Source of the DNA: CAIWHR01 sp963781285
GTDB lineage: Bacteria > Pseudomonadota > Gammaproteobacteria > Burkholderiales > Casimicrobiaceae
DNA length: 64,000 nt
Direction: 5' to 3'
NCBI GenBank assembly: GCA_963781285.1
Contig: CAWAFI010000002.1
Location: forward strand, 45,040-109,039
Position numbers and translations under genes: made by a program. The notes under the pieces are model-generated. The model saw nothing but the letters and a program-made list of their open reading frames with translations, had not been told where the DNA came from and searched no databases. This document shows positions 1-8,408 of the stretch, piece after piece; the stretch's first letter is position 1; each line of letters starts with the position of its first letter.

Positions 1-107
1 CTCCTTCGTCGTGTCGGGACAGCGACGGCTGCGCGGCTCAATCGAGAAGCGCGCATCGTCGAGGCCAGTGTAAACTTCGCGCGTCGCACAACGTATCGGC
101 CGCAAGG

Positions 108-1307
108 ATGATCACCACGCCCTCGCAACCGCTCAGCCGGATCGTCCTCGGCCTGACGGGGGGCATCGCCGCGTACAAGGCAGCCGAGCTGGCGCGCCTG
201 TTCGTCAAGGCAGGTATCACGGTGAACGTCGTGATGACGCCGGGCGCGTGCCGCTTCATCACGCCGATCACGCTGCAGGCGCTGTCGGGCCATCCCGTGC
301 TGACCGACCTGTGGGCGTCGGGCGCCGACAACGGGATGGGGCACATCGACCTGTCGCGAGGTGCCGACGCCATCGTCGTGGCGCCGGCGTCCGCCGATTT
401 CCTCGCCAAGATCGCCCACGGCCACGCTGATGATCTTCTGTCGACGCTGACACTTGCGCGCGATTGTGCGCTCTTCGTCGCGCCGGCGATGAACCGCCAG
501 ATGTGGGCGAACGCGGCGAATCAGCGCAACGTCGCGCAGCTCGTCGCTGACGGCGTCATCGTGCTGCGGCCAGGCGTCGGCGACCAGGCGTGCGGCGAGA
601 CCGGCGAAGGCCGCATGCAGGAGCCGGAGGAGATATTCGCGGCCGTCGTCGCGTGGGCACAGCCGAAGGTGCTCGAAGCCAAGCGCGTGCTGTTGACCGC
701 CGGCCCAACGTTCGAGGCGATCGATCCGGTGCGCGGCATCACCAACACAAGCTCGGGCAAGATGGGCTTTGCGTTGGCGCAGGCGGCTGCCGAAGCAGGT
801 GCGACCGTGACGCTGGTCGCCGGTCCGACGACGTTGCCGACGCCGGCGGGCGTGTCGCGCGTCGACGTGCAAGGCGCGGCGGACATGGCCGCCGCGGTGG
901 AGCGGCAGATCGCGTCGTGCGACGTCTTCATCGCCGTCGCCGCGGTCGCCGATTACACGCCGGACAAGACCTCGGAGAAGAAGATCAAGAAGGACGGTGC
1001 GCCGCTGACGATCACGCTCAAGCCCACCATCGACATTCTTGCGACGGTCGCGGCGCGGCCGCACCCTCCGTATTGCGTCGGCTTCGCCGCCGAGACCCAC
1101 GACGTTCCGCGCCACGCCGAGGACAAGCGCCGGCGCAAGAAGGTGCCGCTGATCGTCGCCAACCGAGCGCAAGACGCGTTCGGCAGCGACGACAACGAAG
1201 TCACCCTGTTCGACGACGCCGGCGCGCACCCCCTGCCGCGGATGGACAAGCTCGCGTTGGCGCGCCGGCTCGTCGCCGAAATCGCGCAACGAGTTATCCG
1301 GGAATAA
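108..1307 (+). CDS. coaBC: Bifunctional phosphopantothenoylcysteine decarboxylase / phosphopantothenate-cysteine ligase
   Basis: Makes 4'-phosphopantetheine for coenzyme A: the CoaB half joins cysteine to 4'-phosphopantothenate using CTP, and the CoaC half decarboxylates the product on FMN. The 399 residues match the usual fused length. The N-terminal flavoprotein domain (about 1-185) shows the catalytic His in GMGHIDLSRG (His79), APAMN at 125-129, and the lid cysteine in ACGETGEGRM (Cys162). The ligase domain starts near 190 with KRVLLTAGPTFEAIDPVRG and the nucleotide-binding TNTSSGKMG. It is followed 36 bp later by dut in the same direction, a common bacterial pairing that suggests cotranscription. 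AAGG directly abuts the ATG, so Shine-Dalgarno spacing is poor and the exact start is less certain than the identity. Confidence 0.95.
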   Translation: MITTPSQPLSRIVLGLTGGIAAYKAAELARLFVKAGITVNVVMTPGACRFITPITLQALSGHPVLTDLWASGADNGMGHIDLSRGADAIVVAPASADFLAKIAHGHADDLLSTLTLARDCALFVAPAMNRQMWANAANQRNVAQLVADGVIVLRPGVGDQACGETGEGRMQEPEEIFAAVVAWAQPKVLEAKRVLLTAGPTFEAIDPVRGITNTSSGKMGFALAQAAAEAGATVTLVAGPTTLPTPAGVSRVDVQGAADMAAAVERQIASCDVFIAVAAVADYTPDKTSEKKIKKDGAPLTITLKPTIDILATVAARPHPPYCVGFAAETHDVPRHAEDKRRRKKVPLIVANRAQDAFGSDDNEVTLFDDAGAHPLPRMDKLALARRLVAEIAQRVIRE

Positions 1308-1343
1308 GGATCGTCCCGGGGACCCGCTTGGAGCAATCACCGT

Positions 1344-1802
1344 ATGACGGCCACGACCACGCGCATCGCGCTCAGGATTCTCGACGAACGCATCCGGCCG
1401 CATCTCCCGGCGTACGCGACGCCCGGCGCCGCGGGCATGGACCTGCGCGCCTGCATCGACGCGCCGCTGACGTTGGCGCCGGGGCAAGTCGAGCTCGTGC
1501 CGACGGGCCTCGCGATCCACATCGCCGACCCCGGACTTGCCGCGGTGATCCTGCCGCGCTCGGGCCTCGGCCACAAGCACGGCATCGTGCTCGGCAACCT
1601 GGTCGGCCTCATCGATTCCGACTATCAGGGTCAGGTGCTGGTGAGCTGCTGGAACCGCGGCGAGCACCACTACGCGCTGCAGCCGATGGAGCGGCTGGCG
1701 CAGCTCGTCATCGTGCCGGTCGTGAAGGCGGCGTTCGAAGTCGTCGACAACTTCGCGGAGAGTGCGCGGGCGGCGGGAGGTTTCGGCAGTACGGGGCAAT
1801 AA
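1344..1802 (+). CDS. dut: Deoxyuridine 5'-triphosphate nucleotidohydrolase (dUTPase)
   Basis: Hydrolyses dUTP to dUMP and pyrophosphate, which keeps uracil out of DNA and feeds thymidylate synthesis. At 152 residues it is the normal size of a trimeric dUTPase. The five family motifs are in order: GAAGMDLRA near 28-36, PRSG at 71-74, GLIDSDYQG at 88-96 with the catalytic Asp, RLAQLVIVPV near 122, and the flexible C-terminal GGFGSTG that closes over the substrate. It lies 36 bp after coaBC and is probably in the same transcript. A strong hairpin follows its stop codon. Confidence 0.95.
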   Translation: MTATTTRIALRILDERIRPHLPAYATPGAAGMDLRACIDAPLTLAPGQVELVPTGLAIHIADPGLAAVILPRSGLGHKHGIVLGNLVGLIDSDYQGQVLVSCWNRGEHHYALQPMERLAQLVIVPVVKAAFEVVDNFAESARAAGGFGSTGQ

Positions 1803-1803
1803 G

Positions 1804-1842
1804 AAAGCCAACGGCCGCCCCATCGGGCAGCCGTTGGCTTGT
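1804..1842. terminator. Bidirectional hairpin terminator between dut and the pilin gene
   Basis: AAGCCAACGG at 1805-1814 pairs with CCGTTGGCTT at 1831-1840, and GCCC/GGGC extends the stem inward around a short loop. On the minus strand the hairpin is followed by TTTCTT, and on the plus strand by TTGTTG. It sits between two convergent genes, so it probably stops both transcripts. Confidence 0.7.
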
Positions 1843-1857
1843 TGATGCTTATCGAGA

Positions 1858-2326
1858 CTAGCTTAGCGGCAAATCGACGGACGATGCTTCGCGGAGAACC
1901 GTGCCCGCCGACGTGGCGATCGTGCAATCCCAGACGATCGAGCCCGCGTTCAGTTGCGGCGTCATGATCAGCGTCTGGCCCTGGACCAGGGTCGATGTCG
2001 GGGCGCCGTTCGCTCATCGTCGCAGTCATGACACCATCCGCCACGGCTAACCGACGCAACGTAATTGCCAGTCACAGTCGGCAGCGGCCGGAATTGCCGC
2101 AGCTGCGCCGCACCACCGCTAGTCGCAGCCCAGTCAGCGTGCCCTTGTCGTTGGCGCACTCGCCGATCGGCGTCTTCAGACCATCCATCAGGCTCAGCGC
2201 TTCGCCGACCTGCGAACGAGCGATATAGTCCTGATACTGCGGAATGGCGATGGCCGCCAGAATGCCGATGATCGCAACCACGATCATCAGTTCGATCAAC
2301 GTAAAGCCTCGTTGAATACGTTTCAT
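1858..2326 (-). pseudogene. Type IV pilin (PilA-like), coding frame broken in several places
   Basis: The start at 2326 gives a class III prepilin leader MKRIQRG followed by the FTLIELMIVVAIIGIL helix, with the conserved Glu at position +5 after the cleavage site. The frame stays open through the YQDYIARSQ helix to GTLTG near 2110. From there pilin-like sequence continues only by changing frame: AATSGGAAQLRQF and TGNYVASVS in a second frame, VADGVMTATMS in a third, then GAPTSTLVQGQTL and NAGSIVWDC to a TAG at 1858-1860 in the next. At least three single-base frame changes are needed in under 200 bp. Joined together the product would be a normal pilin of about 155 residues, including the C-terminal cysteine region. 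Either it is a recent pseudogene or the sequence has local errors. Confidence 0.8.
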
Positions 2327-2585
2327 TTGTACGTCTCCATGAAGTTGTTGGTGACACCCTTTGCCCACGCACCCAGCGATGCTGACACTGATCGAGCAAG
2401 GGGTATGCCAAGGTTCCATGGATTGCGCCAGGCGCATGGAGTCTGGATCGTAACTATATGGTTTTTATCAGTTTACGAGCGGATTCTTCGAGACGAGGCG
2501 ACAAGGCTAGTAAGCACTCGAATCGTTGCCGGTGCAGCCTGAAAAGCAACTTCGGACGAAACACGCACCCGGGTGACGCTGCGCG

Positions 2586-3542
2586 TCACTCGATCGCCTT
2601 GACATCTTCAAGCGGAGGCCCGACGACCTCGAGCCGAACCCCGGCAATCTCCAGCACATCGCCGACCTTCAGCGCTTGTCCTTCGGGGGCGACCGGTGTC
2701 CCGTTGACGCCAGGCGGCGAAGCGCCTTCCACCGGTACCAGACGGTAGCCGTCGGCGAACCTGCGTATGGCGGCAACCTGGACGCCGACCCGACCCACGG
2801 ACGTCTCGGCCTTGTCGAGCGCCACCTCACGGCCGGCGTTGGGGCCGGACAGCACCCGGATTGCCGGAACCTTCGGCACACGCGGCTCGACCGGGCCCGC
2901 TTCGGGTGTATCGGGCATCGAAGGCGCGGCATTCGGACCGGTGACCGGGACTCGCGATCCAACCTCGGCGGCAATGAACCGATCGATATCGGACATTCCA
3001 CCGGCCGATTGCGCCGCGACCGGTGCTGGGCCGAATCGCTCGCCGGCATTACGCCGACTCAAACCCCGCGGATTCGCGCTTTCCACAGCCGTGACTGGAT
3101 GCTGCACCCGATCAGGCGCCTCCGGCCGTTCGTCTCCGATTCCCGAGAGCGGGACATCGATGGTCGGCACAGCCAGCGCCGGCGCGACCCGTTCGCCGAA
3201 GATCTGATGCTCCAGCCGGCCGAGCGCTTGGTCGGCCGGATCGAGCCGCACCGATTCGTCGGCAACGTAGACCAACCTTTGCCGGCCGATATCGATCTGG
3301 TCGCGGTCGCGCAGGAAGTGCTTGGCAATCGGCTTGCCGTTCACGAGCGTGCCGTTGGTGCTGCCGAGATCCTCGAGGAACGAGTCCGCCAGGATCGTGA
3401 CGACCGCAGCATGCTCGCCGCTCACCGCCGGATACGGCAGGCAGACGTCGTTGTCGGCGCGGCGGCCGATCGTGATCCGCTCGCGCTCGAGCCGAATGTC
3501 GAGCGTCGAGCCGTCAGCGAGGTAGAGAACGAGCTTGCCCAC
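2586..3542 (-). CDS. FHA-domain phosphothreonine-binding protein
   Basis: Forkhead-associated domains bind phosphothreonine peptides and build signalling complexes. Residues 1-95 form a clear FHA domain: the GRRADNDVCLP strand, SGEHA at 41-45 and GSTNGTLVNGKPI from 60, which supply the canonical Arg, Ser, His, Thr and Asn positions. The middle (about 100-220) is Pro/Ala-rich and probably disordered. Residues 225-318 resemble a second, degenerate FHA fold (IRVLSGPNAGREVALDK, then VGRVGVQVA and GTPV). It lies 77 bp downstream of a PPM phosphatase on the same strand and is probably cotranscribed. No Ser/Thr kinase is encoded within the window. The domain call is secure; the biological partner is unknown. 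Confidence 0.85.
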   Translation of the reverse strand: MGKLVLYLADGSTLDIRLERERITIGRRADNDVCLPYPAVSGEHAAVVTILADSFLEDLGSTNGTLVNGKPIAKHFLRDRDQIDIGRQRLVYVADESVRLDPADQALGRLEHQIFGERVAPALAVPTIDVPLSGIGDERPEAPDRVQHPVTAVESANPRGLSRRNAGERFGPAPVAAQSAGGMSDIDRFIAAEVGSRVPVTGPNAAPSMPDTPEAGPVEPRVPKVPAIRVLSGPNAGREVALDKAETSVGRVGVQVAAIRRFADGYRLVPVEGASPPGVNGTPVAPEGQALKVGDVLEIAGVRLEVVGPPLEDVKAIE

Positions 3543-3619
3543 GAAAGTGCCCCAAGAGCTTGTCCGTTGAAGAATCGCCGCGCGCTGCGGTCGCCCACAT
3601 GCGATGCGCGCGCGACGCC

Positions 3620-4453
3620 CTACCCGCCCTTCTTTTTCGCGAGCCAGCGCTGCGTCCAGCCGGCTGTCGGCAGGAATTCGGGAGGCACGCGCACCAGGAC
3701 GACAGAGATGTTGTCGCGGCCACCATTCTGGTTGGCAAGGTCGATCAGCTCCGCCGCCGCCAATGCGAGATCGGAGCGCTTGTCGTCAATGGTCGTGTGA
3801 ATGACATCGGATTCGACCATGTCGGTGAGGCCGTCCGAGCTCAGCAGGTAGATGTCGTTGGCTTCGACACGATACTCGACGATGTCGGCGGGGACGATCG
3901 CCTCGATGCCGAGCGCGCGCGTCACGAGGTTCTTGTTGAGCGAATATTTCGCCTGCTCCACAGTGAGCTGGCCGCTGTCGATCTGCTCCTGCAGCAGCGA
4001 ATGGTCGTGCGTCAGTTGCTCGAACTTCTCGCCGCGCAGCCGGTAGCAGCGCGAGTCGCCGATGTGGCCGATGGAAATCCGGTTGCCGCAAAACACGGTG
4101 GTCACGATCGTCGTGCCCATGCCGGCGCACTCGGGCCGTGCCTGCGCCGCCTCGTAGATGCCCTTGTTGGCGGCAGCGATCTGCTGCTGGAGGAGCAGCG
4201 CGGCATGGGTAAGGCCGCTGGTTACGTCGACCTTCGACAGCTCGCGTCCCGACCGCAGCTCGGGCAGCATGCCGTTGCCGATCACGTTGACGGCGATGCC
4301 GCTCGCGACCTCGCCCGCGTTGTACCCGCCCATGCCGTCGGCGAGCACGGCGATGCCGGCATCGCCGTCGACGAACACCGAGTCCTCGTTGTGCGAGCGC
4401 ACCATCCCGGGATGGGACAGGGTGGCACAATCGAGCGGGGTGCGATCGGTCAT
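3620..4453 (-). CDS. PPM/PP2C-type Ser/Thr protein phosphatase
   Basis: Predicted Mn2+/Mg2+-dependent phosphoprotein phosphatase of 277 residues. The metal-binding motifs are all present: NEDS at 22-25, DGMGG at 39-43, GMGTT near 111, HIGDSR at 130-135, SDGLTD at 206-211 and GRDN at 245-248. The chosen ATG gives MTDRTPLDCATLSHPGMVR, matching the normal PP2C start. A longer upstream reading frame has Arg-rich sequence unlike the family and is rejected. The FHA gene follows on the same strand, which suggests a protein-phosphorylation module of the kind used with type VI secretion or cell-envelope control. No kinase or secretion gene is in view, so that role is inference. Confidence 0.9.
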   Translation of the reverse strand: MTDRTPLDCATLSHPGMVRSHNEDSVFVDGDAGIAVLADGMGGYNAGEVASGIAVNVIGNGMLPELRSGRELSKVDVTSGLTHAALLLQQQIAAANKGIYEAAQARPECAGMGTTIVTTVFCGNRISIGHIGDSRCYRLRGEKFEQLTHDHSLLQEQIDSGQLTVEQAKYSLNKNLVTRALGIEAIVPADIVEYRVEANDIYLLSSDGLTDMVESDVIHTTIDDKRSDLALAAAELIDLANQNGGRDNISVVLVRVPPEFLPTAGWTQRWLAKKKGG

Positions 4454-4593
4454 CGGTGTGCGTTTCCGGAGGATCGACGGCCGCGGCGCAGCCGATTCAG
4501 CCCCGCGAGTGTAACGGGCCGCCGCGAATGTTGCCATCGGCCCTGCACGCGACGCCCTGCGTCGATGCGTGCCGGCAAGCCGGGACGCAACGT

Positions 4594-5286
4594 TCACCGG
4601 ATCTCGACGCCACCCTTGTCGTTCCGGCGCACGAGCCAGACGCCGGCCGCGACAACGACCGCCACGCCGACGACCGGCGCAATCCAGTGCAACCCCGGCG
4701 CGGCACCATCGATCCACGGCTTCACCGCGGCGTCCTCGGTCGCGATCTCACCGGCAATGTAGCCGAGGAGTCCGCCGCCGGCGATCACCAGCCACGGCAA
4801 GCGCTCGATCAGCTTCATGATGACCTGGGCACCGACGACGACCAGCGGAATACTGACGACGAGCCCGAACACGAGCAACGGCAGGCTGCCCTTTGCCGCG
4901 CCGGCGACGCCGATCACATTGTCGATGCTCATCACGAGGTCCGCGACGATGACCGTCTTCACCGCCGAGATCAGACGGTCGCTCGCTTCTACCGTGTGGT
5001 CATCCTCGTCGTCCTCGGCGATCAATTTGATCCCGATCCAGACGAGCAGCGCGGCACCGACGAGTTGCAGGTACGGCAACAGCAGGAGCTGCACGGCAAA
5101 GAACGTGAGGATGACCCGCAGGACGACGGCACCGATCACGCCGTAGAAGATCCCCAGCCTGCGCTGCTTCTGCGGCAGGTTTCGGCAGGCGAGCGCGATC
5201 ACCACCGCGTTGTCGCCCGACAACAGGATGTTGATGACGATGATCTCGAGCGCGGCGACCCAGAACTGTGGCGTGCCAAGTTCCAC
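4594..5286 (-). CDS. TerC/YjbE-family integral membrane protein
   Basis: A 230-residue protein with about seven hydrophobic segments and the TerC-family acidic intramembrane motifs SGDNAVVIAL (23-26 and following) and VMSIDNVIGV (119-123 and following). Members are linked to metal ion export, often Mn2+, or tellurite resistance; the substrate here is not evident. An acidic loop, EDDEDDHTVE (91-100), lies between helices. The GTG start is chosen because GGGAGGAG lies just upstream. An in-frame upstream ATG would add 26 residues (DSRLRGNDD type) that are only the translation of an intergenic repeat. The gene lies downstream of sucD on the same strand, separated by that repeat. Confidence 0.85.
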   Translation of the reverse strand: MELGTPQFWVAALEIIVINILLSGDNAVVIALACRNLPQKQRRLGIFYGVIGAVVLRVILTFFAVQLLLLPYLQLVGAALLVWIGIKLIAEDDEDDHTVEASDRLISAVKTVIVADLVMSIDNVIGVAGAAKGSLPLLVFGLVVSIPLVVVGAQVIMKLIERLPWLVIAGGGLLGYIAGEIATEDAAVKPWIDGAAPGLHWIAPVVGVAVVVAAGVWLVRRNDKGGVEIR

Positions 5287-5315
5287 GCAATGGCTCCTCC
5301 CACTGTGGGCGATGT

Positions 5316-5390
5316 CGTCATTCCCGCGCAGGCGGGAATCCAGTGTCGTCGCCCCGAAAGTCACTGGGTCCCCGCGTTCGCGGGGACGAC
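5316..5390. repeat. Intergenic palindromic repeat (REP-like), copy 1
   Basis: Two hairpins in tandem: ATTCCCGC-GCA-GGCGGGAAT, then GTCCCCGC-GTT-CGCGGGGAC, separated by GTCGTCGCCCCGAA. Part of the same unit recurs at 6371-6400. Repeats of this kind are common between genes in beta- and gammaproteobacteria and may act as mRNA-stabilising or transcription-attenuating hairpins. It lies between sucD and the TerC-like gene. Confidence 0.7.
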
Positions 5391-5407
5391 TAACGCTTGT
5401 CTCGCGC

Positions 5408-6283
5408 CTACACCACCGATTGCAGCAGCTTGCCCATCTCGGCCGGATTGCGCGTTACCCTGATGCCACAATCCTCCATGACCGCGAGTTTTTCCTGCGC
5501 GGTCCCCTTGCCGCCGGAAATGATCGCGCCGGCGTGGCCCATCCGCTTGCCGGGCGGCGCCGTGACACCGGCAATGAAGCCGACGATCGGCTTTTTCATG
5601 TTCGCCTTCGCCCACTGCGCCGCGGCCTCCTCGTCGCTGCCACCGATCTCGCCGATCATCACCACGGCGTCGGTGTCGGGGTCGTCATTGAACAGCCGCA
5701 GCACGTCGACATGCTTCAAGCCGTTGACCGGGTCGCCGCCGATACCCACCGCCGACGACTGGCCGAGACCGAGCTCGGTCAGCTGCCCGACCGCCTCGTA
5801 GGTCAGCGTACCCGAACGCGAGACGACGCCGATGCGGCCCTTGCGATGGATATGCCCCGGCATGATCCCGATCTTCAGCTCGTCCGGCGTGATGACGCCG
5901 GGGCAGTTCGGCCCGAGCAGCAACGTCCTCTTCCCCTGCATCCGGTAGCGGGTGCGAATCATGTCGCGCACGGGGATGCCTTCGGTGATGCAGACCACGA
6001 GATCGAGCCCCGCGTCGACCGCCTCGTCGATCGCCGCGGCGGCGAACGGCGGCGGCACGTAGATGACGCTGACCGTCGCGCCGGTGGCCTCCTTCGCCTC
6101 CCTTACCGTCGCGTAGATCGGGATGCCCTCGAAATCCTCGCCGGGCTTTTTCGGGTTCACGCCGGCCACGTAGCAGTTCTTCCCGTTCGCGTAATCGCGG
6201 CACATGCGCGTGTGGAACTGGCCGGTCTTGCCGGTGATTCCCTGCGTGATGACCTTGGTGTCCTTGTTGATCAGGATGCTCAT
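5408..6283 (-). CDS. sucD: Succinyl-CoA ligase [ADP-forming] subunit alpha
   Basis: Alpha subunit of the TCA-cycle enzyme that converts succinyl-CoA to succinate with ATP or GTP formation. At 291 residues it has the usual length. The N-terminal CoA-binding Rossmann domain shows ITGKTGQFHT (16-25) and YVAGVNPKKPGE (38-49). The C-terminal domain carries the phosphorylated histidine in GKRMGHAGAI (His250). It lies 142 bp downstream of sucC on the same strand, in the normal sucCD order, with a repeat hairpin in the gap. Confidence 0.96.
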   Translation of the reverse strand: MSILINKDTKVITQGITGKTGQFHTRMCRDYANGKNCYVAGVNPKKPGEDFEGIPIYATVREAKEATGATVSVIYVPPPFAAAAIDEAVDAGLDLVVCITEGIPVRDMIRTRYRMQGKRTLLLGPNCPGVITPDELKIGIMPGHIHRKGRIGVVSRSGTLTYEAVGQLTELGLGQSSAVGIGGDPVNGLKHVDVLRLFNDDPDTDAVVMIGEIGGSDEEAAAQWAKANMKKPIVGFIAGVTAPPGKRMGHAGAIISGGKGTAQEKLAVMEDCGIRVTRNPAEMGKLLQSVV

Positions 6284-6370
6284 CTCGTCCCCGTCGTCGC
6301 CCCGAACCCGTCGCTCTCGCGCTTGCCATCATGTACACACAGAACGCTTTTTCCATCGTCTATTGAAACG

Positions 6371-6400
6371 ACTCTGGGTCCCCGCCTTCGCGGGGACGAC
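6371..6400. repeat. Intergenic palindromic repeat, copy 2 (partial)
   Basis: CTGGGTCCCCGCCTTCGCGGGGACGAC matches the second hairpin of the repeat at 5316-5390 except for one loop base. A piece of the spacer (GTCGTCGCCCCGAA) occurs near 6294. It lies between sucC and sucD, where a hairpin could adjust the ratio of the two mRNA segments; that role is inference. Confidence 0.6.
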
Positions 6401-6425
6401 CATGTATTCATGCGCAGTCGGACGT

Positions 6426-7592
6426 TCAGCCCTTCCCTATTGCGGCGACGATCTTCTGCGCCGCATCCGCCATGTTGTCGGCGTTGATGATCGGCAGGCC
6501 GGAGTCCCTGAGGATCTGCTTGCCAAGGTCCTCGTTCGTGCCTTTCATGCGCACGACCAGCGGCACCGCCAGATGCGTCTCCCTTGCCGCCGCGACGATG
6601 CCGTCGGCGATCGTGTCGCAGCGCATGATGCCGCCGAAGATGTTGACGAGGATGCCCTTCACCTTCGGATTCTCCAGCATGATCTTGAACGCCTCGGTGA
6701 CCTTCTCGGTCGTCGCGCCACCGCCGACGTCGAGGAAATTGGCCGGCGAGGCGCCGAAGAGCTTGATCGTGTCCATCGTCGCCATCGCCAGCCCGGCGCC
6801 GTTGACGAGGCAGCCGATGTTGCCGTCCAGCGAGATGTACGAGAGATCGAACTTCGACGCCTCGACCTCGGCCGGATCTTCCTCGTCCAGATCGCGCATC
6901 GCGACGATCTCGGGATGGCGGTAGAGCGCATTCGAATCGAAGTTGAGCTTCGCGTCGAGCGCGACGACGCGGCCGTCGCCGGTGAGGATCAGCGGGTTGA
7001 TCTCGGCGAGCGACGCGTCGGTCTCGTCGAACGCCCGATAGAGCGCCTGCAGCACCGCGCGGCCCTGCGCCACGCTCGCCTCCGGGATCCCGATCTTGCG
7101 CGCCACGTCGTCGGCCTCGCCATCGGTCAGGCCCTTTGCCGGATCGATGAACACCTTGTGGATTTTCTCCGGCGTCTTGGCCGCGACTTCCTCGATATCC
7201 ATGCCGCCTTCGGAACTCGCCATCAGGCACACGCGCTGCGTCGTGCGGTCGACGACCATGCCGACGTACAGTTCCTTCCGGATGTCGGCGCCCTCCTCGA
7301 TCAGCAGCCGGCGCACCTTCTGCCCACCGGGACCGGTCTGGTGGGTGACGAGCTGCATGCCGAGGATCTTCCCGGCGAGGTCGCGCACCTCGTCGATCGA
7401 CCGCGCGAGCTTGACGCCGCCGCCCTTGCCGCGGCCTCCGGCGTGAACCTGGGCCTTGACGACCCACACCGGACCGCCGAGCGCCGCCGCGGCGGCCACC
7501 GCCTCCTCGACGCTGAATGCCGGAATGCCGCGTGGCGTCGGCATCCCGAATTTGCGGAAGATCTCCTTGCCCTGGTACTCGTGGATTTTCAC
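6426..7592 (-). CDS. sucC: Succinyl-CoA ligase [ADP-forming] subunit beta
   Basis: Beta subunit of succinyl-CoA synthetase, which carries the ATP-grasp nucleotide-binding domain and pairs with SucD. Its 388 residues match the E. coli protein length. It opens with the diagnostic MKIHEYQGKEIF, followed by the ATP-grasp glycine loop GGRGKGGGVKL from residue 52, and the C-terminal half contains NIFGGIMRCD and VVRMKGTNED. It is the upstream gene of the sucCD pair. A DUF2889 gene ends only 18 bp before it, so the transcript may begin further upstream. Confidence 0.96.
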   Translation of the reverse strand: MKIHEYQGKEIFRKFGMPTPRGIPAFSVEEAVAAAAALGGPVWVVKAQVHAGGRGKGGGVKLARSIDEVRDLAGKILGMQLVTHQTGPGGQKVRRLLIEEGADIRKELYVGMVVDRTTQRVCLMASSEGGMDIEEVAAKTPEKIHKVFIDPAKGLTDGEADDVARKIGIPEASVAQGRAVLQALYRAFDETDASLAEINPLILTGDGRVVALDAKLNFDSNALYRHPEIVAMRDLDEEDPAEVEASKFDLSYISLDGNIGCLVNGAGLAMATMDTIKLFGASPANFLDVGGGATTEKVTEAFKIMLENPKVKGILVNIFGGIMRCDTIADGIVAAARETHLAVPLVVRMKGTNEDLGKQILRDSGLPIINADNMADAAQKIVAAIGKG

Positions 7593-7610
7593 GGGGTGTT
7601 CCCCTTCGGG

Positions 7611-8219
7611 TCAGATATGACTTTTCCGCGCGCCGGATCCTTCGAGCGGAAGCGGGTCATCGGAAAAGTCGTGTTTGACCCCGGTGCCGCGATACCACGT
7701 CGGGTAGTAGCGGCGGACCGTGTCGCTCGTGGTGTCCAGCGCATGGCAATGGTCGAGCTGGAAGGGTTTGCCCGCGGCGACGTCCTCGCGCTGGAGGCCG
7801 GCGAACGTCTGGACCGCGGCGGTCGGAAGCGAGCCCAGCAGCTCGGTGACATGGGTACAACCGTGGATACCACCCATCGTTTCGTGCAGACGCTTGCGAA
7901 AGCCGCTGATGAGGTTCGCTCCCACCAGCTTGGCATACGCCGGTTCGATGCGGTCGCAAGCGTCCGGGTACGGCATGCCGTCGGTCCGCACGTCGATCGC
8001 GTGCACGACGAAGCTGCGGTCGATGGTCACACGGACCCACATGTCGTGGACGGCTTCGCGAGCCGGGCGTACGCCGGTCAGCAATTCGAAATCGTGGTCC
8101 TTGGCGTCGACAAGGTGCGCATCGATGTCGAACAGCCCGTCATCGCGTTGGAAGCCTTCGTAGGTGATCCGGCGCAAATGAAGGCGCTGGCGCGCGATCG
8201 GACTGGACGGAAGCGGCAT
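7611..8219 (-). CDS. DUF2889 family protein
   Basis: A 202-residue soluble protein of the DUF2889 family, recognised by its N-terminal RQRLHLRRITYEGFQRDDGL, the central WVRVTIDRSFVVHAIDVRTD and GIHGCTHVTELLG. No biochemical function is established for the family. It has several conserved His and Cys residues (HGCTH, LDHCHAL) that could bind a metal. The stop codon lies 18 bp from the sucC start on the same strand, so cotranscription with sucCD is likely, although a functional link is not known. Confidence 0.75.
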   Translation of the reverse strand: MPLPSSPIARQRLHLRRITYEGFQRDDGLFDIDAHLVDAKDHDFELLTGVRPAREAVHDMWVRVTIDRSFVVHAIDVRTDGMPYPDACDRIEPAYAKLVGANLISGFRKRLHETMGGIHGCTHVTELLGSLPTAAVQTFAGLQREDVAAGKPFQLDHCHALDTTSDTVRRYYPTWYRGTGVKHDFSDDPLPLEGSGARKSHI

Positions 8220-8408
8220 CGGGGAAATCGGGTGGTGGAGCAGGGAGAAGCTCGATCGCAGACCCGGCCCGGCCAGCGTCGGGGATATCGCTACAATAGC
8301 GGCGAGCGACGCAAGGCCGCAAAGCGTTCATTCTAAGCCGCCGCGCGGGGGTGCCGCAACCGATGCCGGCGCCGGGAGTGCTCGCCGCCTGCCCACGAAA
8401 GATCGCCG

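Noticed and set aside
38..409. Minus-strand open frame over the start of coaBC
   Set aside because: It overlaps a well-supported gene, has Ala/Arg/Thr-rich shadow composition and no family resemblance.
590..1861. Long Arg/Gly-rich plus-strand frame over coaBC and dut
   Set aside because: It is a third-position shadow in G+C-rich DNA; the overlapped frames encode recognised enzymes.
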